From: Annona cherimola
Lineage: Eukaryota; Streptophyta; Magnoliopsida; Magnoliales; Annonaceae
Length of the DNA: 64,000 nt
Assembly: GCA_030490835.1 (NCBI GenBank)
Contig: CM059975.1
Coordinates: 37,480,133 to 37,544,132 of the forward strand
Direction: 5' to 3'
Positions within the stretch are counted from its first letter, which is position 1. Each line of letters starts with the position of its first letter. Below are positions 60,243 to 64,000 of the stretch, in pieces. The notes under the pieces are model-generated. The model worked only from the letters and a program-made list of their open reading frames with translations, was not told the DNA's origin and ran no database searches. The position numbers were made by a program, and so were the translations under genes.

Positions 60243-61015
60243 TGATTGATTTTTTCCAGACTCATTAAGATTTTTCCTTGCACATAGTTTATCAGCTCAA
60301 CATTTCCTATGAAGTTCTTGTAGAGCGGAATGACGGTGTTTCAATAATTTTAATTGAACTTGATCCAAACGACCTCAACATTAGCTGATAGGAGTTTATT
60401 AACGAAGCTCTTTTGTTCTTTCTTTCTTATTTTTCTCTTTTTCTCTCTTCCTGTTCCCTTTCTATTTTTTTCTCCGCCTTCCCAATGCAACAACTTCTCC
60501 TCCTTTCCAATGCAACAAGGAGGAGAAAAAAATAGAAAGGGAAGAGGAAGAGAGAAAAAGGGAAAAATAAGAGGAAGAAAAGAACAAAAGAGCTTCGTTA
60601 GTAAACTCCTATCAGTTAATGTTGGGGTTGTTTGGATCGAGTTCAATTAAAATCATTGGAACACCGTCATTCCGCTCTACAAGAACTTCATAGTAAGTGT
60701 TTAGCTGATGAACCATGTGCAAGAAAAAAATCATTATGAGTCTGGAAAAATCAATTGTTAGAACAAATAATAAAAACGATCATAATAAAACAAATAATAT
60801 TCATAGTCATATTGATGTAAACGTACACGAATATTTGTAATTATGAAGCCTGGTTGAAAGGAGTCTTTATCCCGAAAAAACCAAATATCTAGCTCATGTT
60901 CTAATTCTAAATAAAACTTTAGAAATGCTAAAACGTCAAGCTAGATGGTTAAATATTAGTTTTTGTGCAATTATAGTTGCTGTGCGTTGATGAGGGAAAG
61001 TGCACTTTTAGTAAG
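59985..61015. repeat. Long inverted repeat, ~490-510-bp arms
   Basis: The left arm runs from about GAAAGTGCACTTTCTC (59991) to 60480 and the right arm from about 60530 to TTAGTAAGG (61010). The arms are nearest to identical in the inner ~250 bp and diverge outward. The short loop contains CCAATGCAACAA twice as a direct repeat (about 60482 and 60508). Open frames on both strands at 60350-60650 are the palindrome read both ways. Confidence 0.85.
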
Positions 61016-61129
61016 GGATCTGTTTCAGTGAAAACGTTTTTACGTTTAGCCGAACGTGAAAATACCCAATTTGCTGTTCATCTTAAACATGTGGTTGAGA
61101 TACATGGGGGTAAAATAGGAATGTTGTTT

Positions 61130-61406
61130 TGTGTCCACGCATGTGAGAGGATGGTTGGCTGTTGGTTTGCTTGCCGAGGAAGCTTCCTAGCTAGAGTCGA
61201 TGAGAGAATAAAAAAAATCAATGACAGAAAGTGATGGTGAGGAGTGTGAGCGAAAGAGAGAGAAAAGAGAGGGAAGAGGAAGTGAGGTCGATGGTCACCA
61301 ATCCAGCCATTCACCATTGCGACTGTCACCGGGGGAGAGAAAAAGCCGCGACTGTCACCGGGGGAGAGAAAGCCAACAAAAGCTACCGGATCTAGCTGTC
61401 AACAAA
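61130..61406 (+). other. Purine-rich exon-like segment with 29-bp duplication
   Basis: GC-richer, with GAGAGAG runs. GCGACTGTCACCGGGGGAGA is repeated at about 61319 and 61348. It ends at a donor-like CAACAAAG/GTGAGCC. The overlapping frames (60977-61234 and 61221-61427) show no domain. It could be a first exon or 5' UTR. Confidence 0.35.
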
Positions 61407-61409
61407 GGT

Positions 61410-64000
61410 GAGCCAAAAACCTTTTGATTTTTATATTTTTTTTTTGTTTCCACTTAAATCCATGCATCTAAGTGACTATTTAGGAAGGATCTACATGCAT
61501 TCGGGGTCTTATGATGAAATCATATGGATATGGTGAGAATTCAAACCGACCCTAATCCTAGACTAAATAATCAAATGTGAAGGTTACATTTGCTTTGGGC
61601 TTTGGTTTGTAGGTCGCTTAGGAGGATTTATATGCTTAAAACAAGTTAAGATCATGAAAACTGAGCTCAAATCGAGCTGTACGATGGGTCGTAAGTATGG
61701 TAGCCATGATTTGGAGGGCTAGGACATGATGAAACCAGTGAACACTGGTTACACGACAACCAGGAGTAGTAGACTGCATGATAAAATTTACCACAACATT
61801 TTCATTTGACCTTTCAATGGGGATTTTCAGATAGATTCTGAAGACTAGCAAGAACTTTTTGTCTGAATGAAAATTTTAAGCTTTAATGCTGCTTCATTAT
61901 TGAACATTAAGCTCATTTAGCAAGCATAACAAGTGGCAAGGGTCTTGGCGTAAGTTATTGGTGTATTTTTTTATAGAGCCGATTTTATGAGTTGTTTTAG
62001 ATCAACACATTTTATAGCATATTCCATGTATTAATTTTTTTGCTGGTGTAACCGACATCGTTTATATCGGAGCGCAATGTTCTTGCTTTCCTGCATTATC
62101 ACCTCCAAGATATATAAGATTAGAATTTTCCATTACTCATAAGTTAAGCCGATGCCATGAAACAGGTTTCTAATGCCAACATTAGAGTTTAATGTAAAAA
62201 TTATGCCTTAGGAGAAATCAAAACATTTCAAGTAACAAAAACTCTAAACACAAATTGATAATAATAAAAACTTAAGGAAAGAATATTGGTGAACTCCTGA
62301 ATGCACAAAAATATTAAGTTACTGATTTTAGTTGTGTATTTTCTGCATGTAGTTGTGATATTTAATGAGGCTTTTTTGCTTTTGACGAACGCGATTCTCT
62401 TTTTTGTTTTTTATTGGAATTTTTCCTGATAGATATGTCTTCTATTTCTATGGTTTTCATTTGCATTTATTTTTTTAGTAGTTAGCTGCCCCCATTTTCT
62501 AGTAGAACTTGTTCCTGGTCAATGCATTTGGCATTTTTGTTTTTCTTCTAGTTAATTTCTTCTATGACAGATATGTCTTATTGATGTTTTGTGTTTTATT
62601 TTTTGTTTTATATTCACAGAGGTTGTTGAATGTTTTCTTTTCATTTTATTTTTTGATTAAAATGCATATATCATATTTATGTTCTGTTAGGTTTAACTAT
62701 CTTAATATTTCAGTGTGATCGTGCTATGTAGTTTGAAGCCATGCATGGAATAAGAGTCGGCTACAGATATATAATGGATGGGCTATTTGGATTGGTTTAG
62801 TTGCAGTCAGGTTCATCAATCCCTATTTTTTTTGAGTTCTCATTTGGTTTCATTTTAATTTCTGTTCAAGTTTTGGCCTTTCTTTGTGCTAATGTAATAG
62901 TTAGTCTAAATTAGTGATAGCAAATAGATTTGATGGAATAATAGAGTCGTAGTGCTCTCCCTGTAAATAATGTATATAAGCAAGCAGAAAATGTCAATTT
63001 ACTTTTGGAAGATTTGTGTTTAGTGGATCTGTTTTAGTTGGATAGCCTTGTTTTGTTGATTGGAATGAATTTTTGTTACTTCGCTATGTATTCCTCTTGT
63101 GTTTTCTCCAAAAATCTATGCATAGAAAGGGTTGTAATCTATTCAATAATTGGATAAGGAATGTTTGAATGAATGAAGTTATTGGCTTATTGCGTTTCAG
63201 AATTTGTTACGATGCTTAACATGATATTGATTCTTCTCATTTTGCAATCTGAAATATGAAAAATTTGTATGATGGCTATCCTATTCAAGCTATTGTGAAA
63301 AGGATTACCAAATCTATGTATAGGATTTTAAATCTGCCAAGTTCCATTATTTTTAGTGTTCAAGGCTGTAAGATATAGTTAGAGTTGTTAGGAAAGATAT
63401 GAAAGTCTTTGATTTACATAGAACATAACTCAAGGTCAACAAGAATGATGCAATGGCATTCTTCTAGCTGACCCACAGAGATAGAAGCAGAAAAAAGAAA
63501 AATTTGGTAAATTACAGAAAAATTATATGAAATAGTCAAATAGAATTAGAAATTTAGGTTTTCAATAAACTCACCCTGGATTGATATGTAGCATGAGACA
63601 TGGTGACCCTTCTCAAATGATTTAGTTTGAATCTCAGGGTGTAATACAAAGCCAACAGGCCCAACACATTGAGATCAACAACTAGGGATATTTCTGAAGG
63701 AGGTTTTTGCTGAGTATCTCTTTCTTTGATTTTTTTAATTTGTTTTGGTGAATTATATAGTTTTTCACAAAATCAATATGCTTTCATTTTCACAGTTGGT
63801 GGTTGATATGGCTTAATGTGTACTGTGTTGTTGCCTTTTTTTTGTTATGGTTTTTACTCCTTTGTTTTTGTTTGATTGACTTTTATGGTTGGTGGTCAAC
63901 AAGTATTTTCTTATATTTTTTCTTTATCATTAATATTATTTTATGCTTAATTTCGATTTTGGCCCATATATTTATTTGGCCTCTGTTCTTTGGATTTGAT
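61410..64000. other. T-rich intron-like sequence, no exon identified
   Basis: Composition (TTTTTT, TTTGTTTTT runs, branch- and acceptor-like tracts) resembles plant intron sequence. No bounded exon or transposon end was found. The short frames at 61636-61851 and 62509-62718 are not supported. Confidence 0.45.

Noticed and set aside
60350..60650. 98-codon ORFs on both strands
   Set aside because: The same palindrome read in both directions, dominated by CT/GA tracts.
1..64000. CRISPR arrays, bacterial operons, rRNA or canonical tRNA genes
   Set aside because: None seen on either strand; all arrays are tandem repeats or palindromic transposons without unique regular spacers.

Overview
The window looks like repeat-dense, AT-rich nuclear DNA of a flowering plant. 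The evidence is a full-length Ty3/gypsy chromovirus-type element with 4-kb LTRs, a Ty1/copia element, a plant L1-type LINE remnant, tRNA-derived SINE-like units, and many small DNA transposons (hAT-like, Tourist-like, and long snap-back elements). No complete host gene is visible. There are no bacterial-style genes, rRNA genes, canonical tRNA genes or CRISPR arrays. The species cannot be named from this sequence.

Layout. 1-3.35 kb: a dispersed repeat, a three-level nested repeat built on a 10-bp unit, an exon-like relic and a SINE-like unit. 3353-17511: an intact-ended Ty3/gypsy element on the minus strand with TSD CCTTT, two LTRs of about 3.97 kb, PBS, PPT, decayed gag-protease-RT-RNase H-integrase, and an extra decayed ORF between PBS and gag. 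17.5-24.8 kb: nested Tourist-like MITEs, a LINE remnant and unclassified repeats. 24.9-36.4 kb: hAT-like, Tourist-like and snap-back elements, a 155-bp tandem repeat and a second SINE-like unit. 36894-44060: a copia element with TSD TAAGC whose integrase core is missing. 43.17-53.17 kb: a tandem segmental duplication that copied the 3' end of the copia element and everything to its right. 53.5-55.8 kb: an 87-bp tandem array interrupted by a snap-back element with a 10-bp TSD, then a hAT-like element with a perfect 8-bp TSD. 55.8-64 kb: the only stretch with a genic look, with GC-richer leader-like sequence, several splice-site-bounded candidate exons, and a 1-kb inverted repeat whose left arm holds a 118-codon ORF.

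The retroelement domains formerly acted as replication units; all coding parts seen carry stops or frame breaks, so nothing autonomous is expected to be expressed. The observations most worth checking are the family of snap-back elements that share one internal core but have different outer ends, the extra ORF in the gypsy leader, the long hairpin near 60.5 kb, and the record of insertion order preserved by the 43-53 kb duplication. Coordinates of repeats were read by eye and may be off by several bases unless a TSD is given.
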